A stretch of 64,000 nucleotides of DNA, from assembly GCF_030817475.1 (NCBI RefSeq), contig NZ_JAUSZJ010000002.1:2161501-2225500 (forward strand). Reading direction: 5' to 3'. The stretch is from Streptomyces sp. V2I9 (GTDB lineage: Bacteria > Actinomycetota > Actinomycetes > Streptomycetales > Streptomycetaceae). How positions within the stretch are numbered: position 1 is the first letter of the stretch; the number at the start of each line of letters is the position of its first letter. Shown piece after piece: positions 45,795 through 54,673 of this stretch. The translations under genes were made by a program, and so were the position numbers. The notes under the pieces are model-generated. The model did no database searches. It was not told where the DNA came from and was given only the letters and a program-made list of their open reading frames with translations.

Positions 45795-47873
45795 TCAGAT
45801 CGACGGGGCCTCAACATGGGCGACGACCTGGGCATGGAAGCGGTCCACCGCGTCGTCGACGCTGCGGATGAAGCCGGTCTCGGCGCTGCCCCGCCCCTGG
45901 CCCATGCTCTTGAACAGGGACAGCCGGAAGCCGGTGACCTGCGCCCCGTCCTTCGGAAGGATGTCGGCGGGCTCCGGACGCAGCCGTTCCAGCGTGCCGC
46001 GCGGACCGGCGCCGGGGCCGTCCACGAGCGTCTCGATGTGGAGGTCGGCCGGGGCTTCGGAGAGCCGCCGCACCAGCCGCTTGGCTCGGGCGAGGGGGTA
46101 GCCCGCCCCTTCGGCGGGGACTTCGATCGACGTACGGAGCTTGCCGGTGCGCAGATCCGCGGTGATGCCGAGGACACCCGGCGTGCCCTCGATGCGGATC
46201 TCCGCGTTCAGCCGCCCCTGCTCGCAGAGGTGGTCGGCCAGCTCGGTGCGGCGCGCGCCCGGGTCGGAGCCGCGCCGGACGCGCTGGACCGGCAGGACCT
46301 TCTGCCCCAGCTCGCCGCCGAGCCGCAGGCAGACCTGCCGGACCAGCCGCTCCCAGTTCTCGATGACCTCCAGGGCGCGGGCGTCACCTTGGCAGAGGGT
46401 CTCCTCGTCGATCCCCCGGCGTACGGGGACCCAGGCTGCGCCCATGTTCTGGAAACCGTGGCAGCCGGAGTTCTCGTGCTGGAGGTAGTGGAGCAGTTCC
46501 TGGAGCAGCCAGGCGTGCGCTGCGTTGCCCACCCCCTCATGGCGGATCAGCATCTGCGCCTGGTGCACGACCTCGGCCCAGGACAGGTGCCAGAGCGCCA
46601 CCTTGTGCTTGCGCCGCCGGTCGATCCGTACGTCGACGAGCGGGCTCCCCTCCAGCGCGACGTCATTGGACAGGGTGATCACCGCCTCGTACCCGCGCCG
46701 GGCGGCGATGTCCATGTACGCCTGCACCTGGTCGGCCTTGAGCGCGTTCCCGTTGGTCTTGGTCTCCACCAGCGCGGTCCACAGCTTGCCCGCCCGCTCG
46801 ACGCGGATCACCCCGTCCGGGCGACGCGGAGACTCCCCGTGCGGCAGGGTGACCTCGGTGAACGTCTCCATCCGGCCGGCCGGCGCGCCGAAGCCTGCGG
46901 TGAGGCGGCGGCCGAATTCCGGTACCTGGGCCATCACCGACAGCACGACGGAGGTGGCGCGCGTCTCGCGCTCCCGGTCGCTCTTGAGCGCGGAGCCGGG
47001 GAACAGCCGGGCGGTGCGCCAGGAGTCGTTGTCGGCGAGCGACTTCCTGGCCGTACGGGGCAGCGTGACCTTCTTCTTCGCCGTACGCGGGCGGCGTGCG
47101 GGCTTTGGCGCGAAGGTGGGATCGGACGGCTCCGACACGATGGCGGCGGGCGGCACGCCGGACTCCGCCGGCACCGGTACGGCTACCGGGACCGCCGCCA
47201 CCGCCCGGTCTGCCGCGCCCCCGTCCCGACTCTGGGCGGGGACCCGCCCGGACCGCTCCACCACGTCGGGACCGGGGTCGTCCGGGTCCGGGGCGAGGCC
47301 CCCCGCCTCGGTGCCGCTCTCCTCCGCGTCGTCGTCGATGTCGACGCCGTAGTCGGTCGCCAGTCCCGCGAGCCCGGATGCGTACCCCTGGCCGACGGCG
47401 CGGAACTTCCACTCCCCCGCGCGCCGGTACAGCTCGCCGAAGATCAGGGCGCCGACCTCCTCGACGTCCTGCACGGCAAACCGGACGAGCCCGTCGCCAG
47501 CACTGTCGGCGAGGGTGAGCCGGAGATCGTCCAACTCGCCGAAGCGGGAGCCCCCGTAGCGGCTGGCGGCGACGACCACCTTCTCGACCTCAGGCGGGAC
47601 GGCGTCCAGGTCGAAGGAGATCCGGTCCTCGTTGCCGTCGGCCGTCGGAGTCTTGCCGAGCAGCTGCACGCTGCCATCGCCCGCGACGGGGTTGTTGTAG
47701 AAGCAGAAGTCGACGTCGCTGCGGACCTTGCCGTCGGTGTCGAGCAGCAGAACGGAGACGTCGGCGTCGCCCTCGCCCGTGGAACTGCTCCACCCCAGGC
47801 TGACCATCACCGACCCGACGTTCTCGCTCAGCGTCGCCAGGCCGATGTTGGCGCCCTTGACCATCTCGTGCAC
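45795..47873 (-). CDS. TerD-domain protein with C-terminal PD-(D/E)XK nuclease-like region
   Basis: 692 aa from a GTG at 47873 (GGGGGG 4 nt upstream); the ATG three codons later is an alternative, and an open extension to 48047 is not protein-like. About 1-195: TerD domain (VKGANIGLATLSENVGSVMV, VSVLLLDTDGKVRSDVDFCF, YNNPVAGDGSVQLLG, Ca-binding acidic loops). About 200-300: Pro/Asp-rich linker, then a basic patch (RPRTAKKKVTLPRTARKSLA). About 340-690: a domain containing RRPDGVIRVERAGKLWTALV followed by ETKTNGNALKADQVQAYMDI, that is PD-x(n)-ExK, the restriction-endonuclease-like active site. TerD proteins act in tellurite, phage and stress responses. Convergence with a nuclease-like module hints at defence or DNA repair; unproven. 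Its upstream side faces the cebR stop. Confidence 0.85.
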   Translation of the reverse strand: MHEMVKGANIGLATLSENVGSVMVSLGWSSSTGEGDADVSVLLLDTDGKVRSDVDFCFYNNPVAGDGSVQLLGKTPTADGNEDRISFDLDAVPPEVEKVVVAASRYGGSRFGELDDLRLTLADSAGDGLVRFAVQDVEEVGALIFGELYRRAGEWKFRAVGQGYASGLAGLATDYGVDIDDDAEESGTEAGGLAPDPDDPGPDVVERSGRVPAQSRDGGAADRAVAAVPVAVPVPAESGVPPAAIVSEPSDPTFAPKPARRPRTAKKKVTLPRTARKSLADNDSWRTARLFPGSALKSDRERETRATSVVLSVMAQVPEFGRRLTAGFGAPAGRMETFTEVTLPHGESPRRPDGVIRVERAGKLWTALVETKTNGNALKADQVQAYMDIAARRGYEAVITLSNDVALEGSPLVDVRIDRRRKHKVALWHLSWAEVVHQAQMLIRHEGVGNAAHAWLLQELLHYLQHENSGCHGFQNMGAAWVPVRRGIDEETLCQGDARALEVIENWERLVRQVCLRLGGELGQKVLPVQRVRRGSDPGARRTELADHLCEQGRLNAEIRIEGTPGVLGITADLRTGKLRTSIEVPAEGAGYPLARAKRLVRRLSEAPADLHIETLVDGPGAGPRGTLERLRPEPADILPKDGAQVTGFRLSLFKSMGQGRGSAETGFIRSVDDAVDRFHAQVVAHVEAPSI

Positions 47874-48043
47874 GAGGCCCCCCAGATGCACAGCCGCCCG
47901 GAACGCACTCCAGCAGCCCACCGTGTGACGTGTGTGGTGCGTCACACAATCGCCGTACGCAGCGAACCCTAGCCGCCGGAGCCGGGAAGCGTGAAGAACT
48001 TGTGAAATCCGGAAGATCGGCCACCGGGCCGCCGGACATCCGG

Positions 48044-49081
48044 TCACGACGAGTCGCGGACCACCAGTTCCGTGGGCAGGACCACCGACGGGCGCTCCTC
48101 GTCCGGGGTCCGGCCCGCGATCTCGTCGAGGAGGAGGCGGGTCATGCGGCGGCCCATCTCCTCTATGGGCTGGCGGACGCTGGTGAGGGCCGGGTGCATA
48201 TGGCGGGCGACCACCGAGTCGTCGAAGCCGACCAGGGCCACGTCCTCGGGGATGCGGCGGTCCGCCCCACGCAGGACCTGGCGGGCGCCGGCGGCCATCA
48301 CGTCGGAGGCGGCGAAGACCGCGTCGAGGCCGGGGCGGCGGGCCAGCAGGTCGCGCATGGCCTGCGCACCGCCCTCCTCGGTGAAGTCGGCGGGGGCGAT
48401 CAGGCGCTCGTCGGGGGCCATACCGGCGGCGGCGACGGCCGCGCGATAGCCGTCGAGGCGGCGCTGGGCCCCGTACACCTCCAGGCGGCCGGTGATCGTG
48501 GCGATCTGGCGACGGCCGCGGGAGACGAGATGCTCGACGGCCGCCCGAGCGCCCCCGAAGTTGTCGGAGTCGACCAAGGGCAGCGTCTCGGCCGCGTCAC
48601 GGGCGCCGCTGATCACACAGGGCATGCCCAGCTGTTCCAGCAGCTCGGGCAGCGGATCGTCGGCGTGCACGGCGACCAGGAGCACCCCGTCGACGCGGTG
48701 GGCGGTGAGGTACTGGGCGAGGCGGCGGCGTTCCCGGTCGTTGCCGACGAGGGTGAGGAGCAGTTGCATGTCCGTGTCGGCCAGGGCCGCGCCGACGCCG
48801 CGCACGATCGCGGAGAAGTACGGCTCGGCGAAGAACCGGGTCTCCGGCTCGGGCACCACCAGCGCGATGGCGTCGGTGCGGTTGCCTGCCAGGGCGCGGG
48901 CGGCGCGGTTGGGGACGTATCCCAGCTCGGCCACGGCGGTCTCGACCGCCTGCCGGGTCGCGTCGCTGACGCGGGGTGAGCCGTTGATGACCCGCGAGGC
49001 GGTGCCCCGGCCGACGCCGGCCCGTGCCGCCACCTCTTCGAGCGTGGGCCGCCCGCCGCTCCGTACTCGCGCTGCCGCCAT
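48044..49081 (-). CDS. cebR: CebR, LacI-family repressor of cellobiose uptake
   Basis: 345 aa from the ATG at 49081 with GGGGAGG upstream; a TTG at 49105 would add 8 residues. LacI helix-turn-helix in about 10-60 (PTLEEVAARAGVGRGTASRV, INGSPRVSDATRQAV, hinge ELGYVPNRAARALAG). Periplasmic-binding-like effector domain follows (ALVVPEPETRFFAEPYFSAI, VGNDRERRRLAQYLTAHRVD, CVISGARDAAETLPLVDSDN, VFAASDVMAAGARQVLRGAD, VGFDDSVVARHMHPALTSVR). A perfect TGGGAGCGCTCCCA box lies 93 bp upstream and another before cebE, matching the CebR consensus. It is last in the cebE-F-G-bglC-cebR series, with its own promoter. Effector probably cellobiose. Confidence 0.92.
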   Translation of the reverse strand: MAAARVRSGGRPTLEEVAARAGVGRGTASRVINGSPRVSDATRQAVETAVAELGYVPNRAARALAGNRTDAIALVVPEPETRFFAEPYFSAIVRGVGAALADTDMQLLLTLVGNDRERRRLAQYLTAHRVDGVLLVAVHADDPLPELLEQLGMPCVISGARDAAETLPLVDSDNFGGARAAVEHLVSRGRRQIATITGRLEVYGAQRRLDGYRAAVAAAGMAPDERLIAPADFTEEGGAQAMRDLLARRPGLDAVFAASDVMAAGARQVLRGADRRIPEDVALVGFDDSVVARHMHPALTSVRQPIEEMGRRMTRLLLDEIAGRTPDEERPSVVLPTELVVRDSS

Positions 49082-49173
49082 GGCCGCCTCCCCGTTCCCG
49101 GTCAATTTCTCATAGCCGTAGAGTCAATCCAAGTCCTGGATCGATCACTCCGGCGAGCGTACGGAAAGCTGGA

Positions 49174-49187
49174 TGGGAGCGCTCCCA
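49174..49187 (-). promoter_or_regulatory. CebR box upstream of cebR
   Basis: TGGGAGCGCTCCCA, a perfect 14-bp palindrome identical to the box before cebE. It lies 93 bp upstream of cebR and 64 bp beyond the bglC stop, which implies autoregulation of cebR from a separate promoter. Confidence 0.92.
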
Positions 49188-49250
49188 ACACGGCCGGAAA
49201 GCGGTGGTGGACCCGCGTCGGGGACGGCCGGGTGCACCACCTCCCCGAGG

Positions 49251-50720
49251 TCAGGCGTCCGGTCCTGCCTCCGGAGGCAGGGCGTGGCGGGCGATCACGT
49301 CGGCGTACCAGAGGGCACTGGACTTCGGCGTACGGCGCTGGGTCGCGTAGTCGACGTACACCGCGCCGAAGCGCTTCGCGTAGCCGTAGCCCCACTCGAA
49401 GTTGTCCATCAGGGACCAGAGGAAGTAGCCCCGCACGTCCGCGCCGTCCGCGACCGCCCGGCGCACCGCCGCCAGATGGCCGTGGAGGTAGGCGATCCGC
49501 TCCGGGTCGTGGACCCGGCCGTCCGTGTCGGGGACGTCGTCGAAGGCGGCGCCGTTCTCGGTGACCATCAACGGCAGACCGGGGTGCTCGCGGGCGACGT
49601 CCATGAGGAGGTCGTACAGGCCCTCCGGCTTGACCGACCAGTTCATCGCGGTGACCGGCAGCCGGTCGGCGAGGTGGAAGGCCACGTGCTCCGAGCCCGG
49701 CCACGGGGAGTGGTCGCTGCTCCCGTGGCCGTCGTCGCGGGTGTCGCCCGCACCGTCCGCGGGCGTCGAGACGATGGTGGGCGTGTAGTAGTTGACGCCC
49801 AGCACGTCGATCGGGGAGGCGATGGCGGCGAGGTCTCCGTCGCTGACCAACTCGGCCCAGTCCACCAGGTGTTCGGTGTCCGCCAGCAAGTCCTGCGGGT
49901 ACGCGCCGGTCAGCATCGGGCCGGTGAAGATCCGGTTGCCGACCGCGTCGATGCGGCGGGCCGCGTCCGCGTCGGCCGCGCTGTCGGTCAGCGGGCGCAC
50001 CTGGTGGAGGTTGAGGGTGACCGAGACCCGCGCGGCAGCGGGGAGGTTGGCGCGCAGGGCCTCGGTCGCCCGGCCGTGGGCGAGGTTGAGGTGGTGGGCG
50101 GCCCGCAGCGCGGCGGCCGGTTCGGTGCGGCCGGGGGCGTGGACCCCGGAGCCGTAGCCGAGGAAGGCGGAGCACCAGGGTTCGTTGAGCGTCGTCCAGA
50201 GGGAGATCCGGTCGCCGAGGGCGCGGGCCGCGATGGCCGCGTAGTCCGCGAACCGTTCGGCCGTCGTACGCTCGGGCCAGCCGCCCGCGTCCTCCAACTC
50301 CTGCGGCAGGTCCCAGTGGTAGAGCGTGGCGACGGGCTGGATGCCGGCCTCCAGCAGTTCGTCGACGAGCGACCGGTAGAAGTCCAGACCGTGTTCGACG
50401 GCGGGCCCCCGGCCGGTGGGCTGGACGCGGGACCAGGAGATCGAGAAGCGGTACGCCTGGAGTCCGAGGCGCTTCATCAGGGCGACGTCGTCGCGGTAGC
50501 GGTGGAAGTGGTCGGCGGCCACGTCCCCCGTATCCCCGCCGAGGACCCGGCCGGGGGTGTGGCTGAAGGTGTCCCAGATGGAGGGGGTGCGGCCCCGCTC
50601 GGCGGCCGCGCCTTCCACCTGGTACGCGGCGGTTGCCGCGCCCCAGAGGAAGCCGGTCGGGAAGGGGGTGGCGGCAGCGGGGGCCTGCTGCGGGAGAGTG
50701 TCGGGCCGGACGGCTGTCAT
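49251..50720 (-). CDS. bglC: BglC, GH1 beta-glucosidase
   Basis: 489 aa from the ATG at 50720. Family 1 glycoside hydrolase: N-terminal [48 protein letters not shown] with acid/base E180, GVNYYTP, and VTENGAAF with nucleophile E388; [20 protein letters not shown] near the end. No signal peptide, so it works in the cytosol, cutting imported cellobiose and cello-oligosaccharides to glucose. Same strand and 120 nt downstream of cebG. A degenerate CebR palindrome overlaps its ribosome binding site. Confidence 0.95.
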   Translation of the reverse strand: MTAVRPDTLPQQAPAAATPFPTGFLWGAATAAYQVEGAAAERGRTPSIWDTFSHTPGRVLGGDTGDVAADHFHRYRDDVALMKRLGLQAYRFSISWSRVQPTGRGPAVEHGLDFYRSLVDELLEAGIQPVATLYHWDLPQELEDAGGWPERTTAERFADYAAIAARALGDRISLWTTLNEPWCSAFLGYGSGVHAPGRTEPAAALRAAHHLNLAHGRATEALRANLPAAARVSVTLNLHQVRPLTDSAADADAARRIDAVGNRIFTGPMLTGAYPQDLLADTEHLVDWAELVSDGDLAAIASPIDVLGVNYYTPTIVSTPADGAGDTRDDGHGSSDHSPWPGSEHVAFHLADRLPVTAMNWSVKPEGLYDLLMDVAREHPGLPLMVTENGAAFDDVPDTDGRVHDPERIAYLHGHLAAVRRAVADGADVRGYFLWSLMDNFEWGYGYAKRFGAVYVDYATQRRTPKSSALWYADVIARHALPPEAGPDA

Positions 50721-50721
50721 G

Positions 50722-50735
50722 CGGGAGCGCTCCCT
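50722..50735 (-). promoter_or_regulatory. degenerate CebR box overlapping the bglC ribosome binding site
   Basis: CGGGAGCGCTCCCT matches the CebR box at 12 of 14 positions and keeps the GGGAGCGCTCCC core. It ends one base before the bglC ATG; on the coding strand its AGGGAG is the Shine-Dalgarno sequence. A bound repressor here would act as a roadblock. Confidence 0.6.
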
Positions 50736-50840
50736 GAGAAGTGAGGGGTGGGAAGGAGAGGAGGGGAGAGACGAGGGGAGGCGGGGGGCTCTTGACCGCA
50801 CCGGGTGAAGGGCCCGGCCTCTGACCGCGGCAGGCGAAGG

Positions 50841-51761
50841 TCAGCCCTTGACCGCGCCGGACATGATCCCGCCGACGATCTTCTTGCCGAAGACGACGAA
50901 CACCGCCAGCAGCGGCAGCGTGCTGATCAGGGCGCCCGCCATCACGATGGACTGGTCGGGGGTGTAGGAGGCACTGAGCTGGCCGAGGGCCACCTGGAGG
51001 GTCGGGTTCTGCTGGTTGAGCGCCAGGTAGGGCCAGAAGAAGTCGTTCCACGCCTGGACGAAGGTCAGCATCCCGAGCACCATCATCGCCGGACGCGCGA
51101 CCGGCAGGACCACGCTCCTCACGATGCGGAAGTTGTTCGCGCCGTCGATCTTGGCCGCCTCGATCAATTCGTACGGCAGCGCCTCGATCAGGTACTGGCG
51201 CATGAAGAACACGCCGAACGCGCTGACCAGCGTCGGGAAGATCACCGATTCGAGCTGCCCGCCCCAGCCGAGGCCGGACATCATCATGAACAGCGGGACG
51301 ACGCTGAGCTGCGGCGGGATGGTGAGGGTGGCGATGACCGCCGTCATCAGCCAACCGCGGCCCCGGAAACGCATCTTGGCGAACGCGTACCCGGCGAGGG
51401 TGCAGAAGAAGAGGGTGGCGGCCGTGATGGAGGCGGAGACGATGACGCTGTTGAGGATCGCCGTGCCGAGGTTGGCCTGCTCCCAGGCGGTCCGGATGTT
51501 CTCGATCAGCTTGCCGCCGGGGAGGAACGGCGGGGTGGAGGCGAGGACTTCGTCCTGGGTGCGGGAGGCCGCGACCAGCGTCCAGTAGAGCGGCAGCAGC
51601 GAGCCGAAGCCGACGACGGCGAGGGCGGCGTAGGCGAAGGGGCCGCCCTTCATCTGCTGTCCCGCGCCCATCCGGAAGCGGCTCGGGCGGGCCGGGCCGG
51701 CGCCCTTCGGGGTCGGCGGAAGCTTCACGGGGGCGGTGGGTGTGGGGCTGGTCGTGGTCAT
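50841..51761 (-). CDS. cebG: CebG, cellobiose ABC transporter permease
   Basis: 306 aa. Six membrane helices, beginning FAYAALAVVGFGSLLPLYWT. The EAA loop that contacts the ATPase reads ELIEAAKIDGANNFRIVRSV (E-A-A-x3-D-G-A). It belongs to the MalG-like binding-protein-dependent permeases and ends IVGGIMSGAVKG. A 30-residue Thr/Pro/Lys cytosolic N-tail precedes. Pairs with CebF. No ATPase gene lies in the operon; in Streptomyces the shared MsiK ATPase, encoded elsewhere, drives Ceb transport (known). 14 nt after the cebF stop. Confidence 0.94.
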   Translation of the reverse strand: MTTTSPTPTAPVKLPPTPKGAGPARPSRFRMGAGQQMKGGPFAYAALAVVGFGSLLPLYWTLVAASRTQDEVLASTPPFLPGGKLIENIRTAWEQANLGTAILNSVIVSASITAATLFFCTLAGYAFAKMRFRGRGWLMTAVIATLTIPPQLSVVPLFMMMSGLGWGGQLESVIFPTLVSAFGVFFMRQYLIEALPYELIEAAKIDGANNFRIVRSVVLPVARPAMMVLGMLTFVQAWNDFFWPYLALNQQNPTLQVALGQLSASYTPDQSIVMAGALISTLPLLAVFVVFGKKIVGGIMSGAVKG

Positions 51762-51774
51762 GGAAGCGCTCCCG
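51761..51774 (-). promoter_or_regulatory. degenerate CebR box between cebF and cebG
   Basis: TGGAAGCGCTCCCG matches TGGGAGCGCTCCCA at 12 of 14. It fills the gap between the cebF stop and the cebG ATG exactly and overlaps the cebG Shine-Dalgarno (GGGAG) and the A of its start codon. Binding is uncertain because selection for a ribosome site alone could produce part of it. Confidence 0.45.
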
Positions 51775-51775
51775 G

Positions 51776-52774
51776 TCAGACCGCGGACGTGCGGACGAAT
51801 CGGCCGATGAGCCAGTTGGCCGCGGCGATGATCAGCAGGAGGGCGAGCATCGCCCAGGCGACGGCGGCGGCCGGGCCGAGATGCCCGAGGTTCCAGCCGT
51901 AGTTGTAGAGGTAGATGCTGAGCGTCTCGTACTGGTTCTCGTTGCCGCCGGTCGCGCCCAGCGCACCGCCCTCCAGCAGCAGCGGCTCACCGAACAGCTG
52001 CATGGAGCCGATGGTGGAGATGACGATGGTGAACAGGATCGTCGGCCGCAGCGAGGGAATGGTGACCTTGCGGAACTGCTGCCAGCGTGACGCGCCGTCC
52101 AACGAGGCAGCCTCGTACAGGTCATGGGGGACGGCCTGCATCGCGGCGAGGTAGATCAGCGCGTTGTAGCCGGTCCACCGCCAGATCACGATGACCGCGA
52201 TGGCGATCTTCGACGTCCAGTGCCCGTTGGCCCAGTTGGTCGGGTCGAACCCGACGAGGCCGAGCGCCCAGTTGAGCAGTCCGCCGTCGGCGCGGAACAC
52301 CAGGGCGAAGACGAGGGCCGCCGAGGCGACGGAGGTGGCGTACGGGGTGAGGATGACGGTGCGCCAGAACGTACTCGCGCACAGGCGGTAGTTAAGGAGG
52401 TGGGCCAGGCCCAGCGCCATCAGGAGCTGCGGGACGGTCGAGATGACACCGATCAGGAAGGTGTTGCTCACCGACGTCCAGAACTCCGGGTCGTGCAGGA
52501 TCTTGTCGAAGTTCTCCCAGCCGACCCACTCCATCGAGTCGAGGCCGGTCATCTCCACCCGGTGCAGGGCGATCCAGCCGGTGTAGAGCAGCGGGTAGAG
52601 CCCGAAGGCCCCGAAGACGAGGAAGAACGGGGCGATGTACGCGTACGGGGACGCCTTGTCGTCGAACCGCCACAGCCGGCTGCGCCACACCTGCCGCCGT
52701 GGGCCGGGCGGTTCCTTCTGGGGTGCGCGGGGCGGCGGGGCGTACGCGTCCCGGACGGGGGTCGAGGTTGCCAC
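51776..52774 (-). CDS. cebF: CebF, cellobiose ABC transporter permease
   Basis: 332 aa from a GTG at 52774 (AAGGA upstream), giving VATSTPVRDAYAPPPRAPQK; the open extension to 52936 is Pro/Arg-rich and unlikely. Membrane helices start at YAYIAPFFLVFGAFGLYPLL. The MalF-type EAA loop is DLYEAASLDGASRWQQFRKV. A large WENFDKILHDPEFWTSVSNT segment precedes helix 2, as in sugar permeases. Forms the channel with CebG. Separated from cebE by 342 bp that hold a hairpin and repeats. Confidence 0.94.
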   Translation of the reverse strand: MATSTPVRDAYAPPPRAPQKEPPGPRRQVWRSRLWRFDDKASPYAYIAPFFLVFGAFGLYPLLYTGWIALHRVEMTGLDSMEWVGWENFDKILHDPEFWTSVSNTFLIGVISTVPQLLMALGLAHLLNYRLCASTFWRTVILTPYATSVASAALVFALVFRADGGLLNWALGLVGFDPTNWANGHWTSKIAIAVIVIWRWTGYNALIYLAAMQAVPHDLYEAASLDGASRWQQFRKVTIPSLRPTILFTIVISTIGSMQLFGEPLLLEGGALGATGGNENQYETLSIYLYNYGWNLGHLGPAAAVAWAMLALLLIIAAANWLIGRFVRTSAV

Positions 52775-53116
52775 GGGCGGGAGTCCTTCCCTGGTGCGCC
52801 CGACGGACGGCCGGGGCGGTGGAGGGGCGATGGGTGACGGGGCCGGGTGGGGCGAGCCGGACCGGGGTGGGGGGCGCACGTCGGTGGGGCTGGCCGGGGT
52901 GGGGCGGGGGCTGGCCGGGCCGGGCCGGTGTCGCATGCACCGGCCGGTGTCGCACGTTGGTGGGGCGGGGCCGGTGTCGCACGTTCCGGCCGTGGGTGTC
53001 GTCCCGGCTAGGAGTGCCGTCCGTTCCGGTCGCCGTGATCGGCCGGGGCCGGGGGTCCGGGCCGGCCCGGCGTCCGGGGTCAGGTGCCGGACGCGGGGCC
53101 GGGGGCCGGACGACCG
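52775..53116 (-). other. 342-bp cebE-cebF gap with repeats
   Basis: No gene seen. GGCCGGTGTCGCA occurs three times (52923-52935, 52942-52954, 52969-52981). The left part is G-rich and simple. A stem-loop at 53070-53094 is listed separately. Long structured gaps after the binding-protein gene are common in sugar ABC operons and let the binding protein be made in excess. Confidence 0.55.
53070..53094 (-). terminator. intercistronic hairpin after cebE
   Basis: GCGTCCGG (53070-53077) and CCGGACGC (53087-53094) form a perfect 8-bp stem with a 9-nt loop, starting 23 nt after the cebE stop on the minus strand. It could partly terminate transcription or protect the cebE mRNA end. Confidence 0.6.
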
Positions 53117-54439
53117 TCAGCCGATGGCCTTGTCGATCGTCCGCACGGCCGCGTCCCAGGCGTCGTCCGGGCTGGTACCGCGCTGCTCCATGTTGTTGAT
53201 CTGGGTGGAGATGGAATCCTTGATCACGCCGTCCTTCGGGCCGAGGACCGCCTCGGGGATGGACTTCGCGCCGTCGGCGTAGATCTGCCCGATCGGAGCG
53301 TCGTTGAAGTACGGCAAGGTCGCGTTCTTCACGTCGGGCAGCTCGTACGCGCCCTGGTTGGACGGGAAGACGCCGATCGCCTTGAAGACGGCGGCCTGCT
53401 GCTCGGGGGCGGTCAGCCACGTGACGAGCTTGGCGGCTTCGTCGACGTTCTTGCCGGACTTGGGGACGGCGAGGAAGGAGCCGCCCCAGTTGGCGGAAGT
53501 GGCGCCGGGCGCGCTGGTGATGTCCCACTTGCCCTTGTTGGCGTCACCGGCGTACGTGGAGATCTGGCCGGCCATCCAGGCGGGGCAGACGACGGTGGCG
53601 ACGGTGCTCTTGCGCAGGGCCGCCTGCCACTGGTCCTCGAACTGGGCCAGGCCCTGCGTCAGCTTCTTGGACGCCGCCCGGGCGGCGAGCTTCCAGCCCT
53701 TCTCGACACTGGCGCTCTCCTGGTAGACCGGCTTGCCGCTCGCGTCGTAGTACTGCTCGGGGCTGGAGCTGACCACGGCGTTGAACATGGCGCTCGCGGA
53801 GTCCATGAAGTACGTGCCGGAGGGGGCCTTCTTCTTGTACCGCTCCCCGAGGGCGAGGTAGTCCTCCCAGCCGCCCGCGGTCAGCTCCGCCACCTCGGCG
53901 CGGTCGGTGGGCAGCCCGGCCTTCTCGAACAACTCGCGGTTGTAGCACAGGGACATGGGGCCGATGTCGGTGCCCGCGCCGATGACCGCGCCGTTGGGGG
54001 CGGTGGCCTGCTTCGCCTTCCACGACACCCACTCGTCCACGCCGATGACCTTGGAGAGGTCGGCGAAGGAGTTCGCCTTGGTGTCGACGATCTCCTTGAT
54101 CCGGCCGACCTCGATGCCCTGGACGTCCGCGAGGCCGCTTCCGGAGTTCAACTGCTGGAGGAGCTTGGGGTAGTAGTTCTTCTCCTCGGCGGTGGTGTCC
54201 TCCTTGACCGTGATCTTCGGGTTCAACTCGTGGTATTTCTCGAGGAGTCCGGCCTCCTTGTACCCGAACTGGCCGAAGTTTGCGACGGTCAGGGTGATGG
54301 TGCCGTCCGCGTCGGCCCCCTTGCCGGAGTCGGACGAGCCGCCGCATCCGGTGAGGAGGAGGGCGGTGACCGTGAGTCCCGCGGTGGCCACGGAGACGGT
54401 CCTCCGGCGACGGCCGGCGACGCTGCGAATGATGCGCAT
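53117..54439 (-). CDS. cebE: CebE, cellobiose-binding lipoprotein
   Basis: 440 aa from the ATG at 54439. Basic N-terminus with an RRRR run, hydrophobic core and lipobox LLLTGC (Cys32), so it is a membrane-anchored extracellular solute-binding protein (family 1). Landmarks: TITLTVANFGQFGYKEAGLL (near 47), LADVQGIEVGRIKEIVDTKA, GPMSLCYNRELFEKAGLPTD, WGGSFLAVPKSGKNVDEAAK and WLTAPEQQAAVFKAIGVFPS. It captures cellobiose/cello-oligosaccharides for CebFG. First gene of the operon; a perfect CebR box lies 221 bp upstream of its start. Confidence 0.94.
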   Translation of the reverse strand: MRIIRSVAGRRRRTVSVATAGLTVTALLLTGCGGSSDSGKGADADGTITLTVANFGQFGYKEAGLLEKYHELNPKITVKEDTTAEEKNYYPKLLQQLNSGSGLADVQGIEVGRIKEIVDTKANSFADLSKVIGVDEWVSWKAKQATAPNGAVIGAGTDIGPMSLCYNRELFEKAGLPTDRAEVAELTAGGWEDYLALGERYKKKAPSGTYFMDSASAMFNAVVSSSPEQYYDASGKPVYQESASVEKGWKLAARAASKKLTQGLAQFEDQWQAALRKSTVATVVCPAWMAGQISTYAGDANKGKWDITSAPGATSANWGGSFLAVPKSGKNVDEAAKLVTWLTAPEQQAAVFKAIGVFPSNQGAYELPDVKNATLPYFNDAPIGQIYADGAKSIPEAVLGPKDGVIKDSISTQINNMEQRGTSPDDAWDAAVRTIDKAIG

Positions 54440-54659
54440 TCCACTGCTCCTTGTTCCGGGGGGTGTTCCCGGGGCTGGTTCCGGGACGGTTCCGAAGTGG
54501 GTCGGGGGTGGCACGAGGGCGGTTCGGGGTGGTGCCGGATGGTTCTTCCGGGGATGGCACCGGGGTCGGTCCAGGGGACCTGCGCCGGTCCGCGAGGCAG
54601 GGCGGGAGAGCGTCCGCTCGGGTGCGGCAAGAGGAGGCGAATGGACCGCCCCCAGTGAG

Positions 54660-54673
54660 TGGGAGCGCTCCCA
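54660..54673 (-). promoter_or_regulatory. CebR box of the cebEFG-bglC operon
   Basis: TGGGAGCGCTCCCA, perfect match to the 14-bp CebR operator, 221 bp upstream of cebE. It marks the probable promoter, leaving a leader of roughly 200 nt. Confidence 0.93.
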
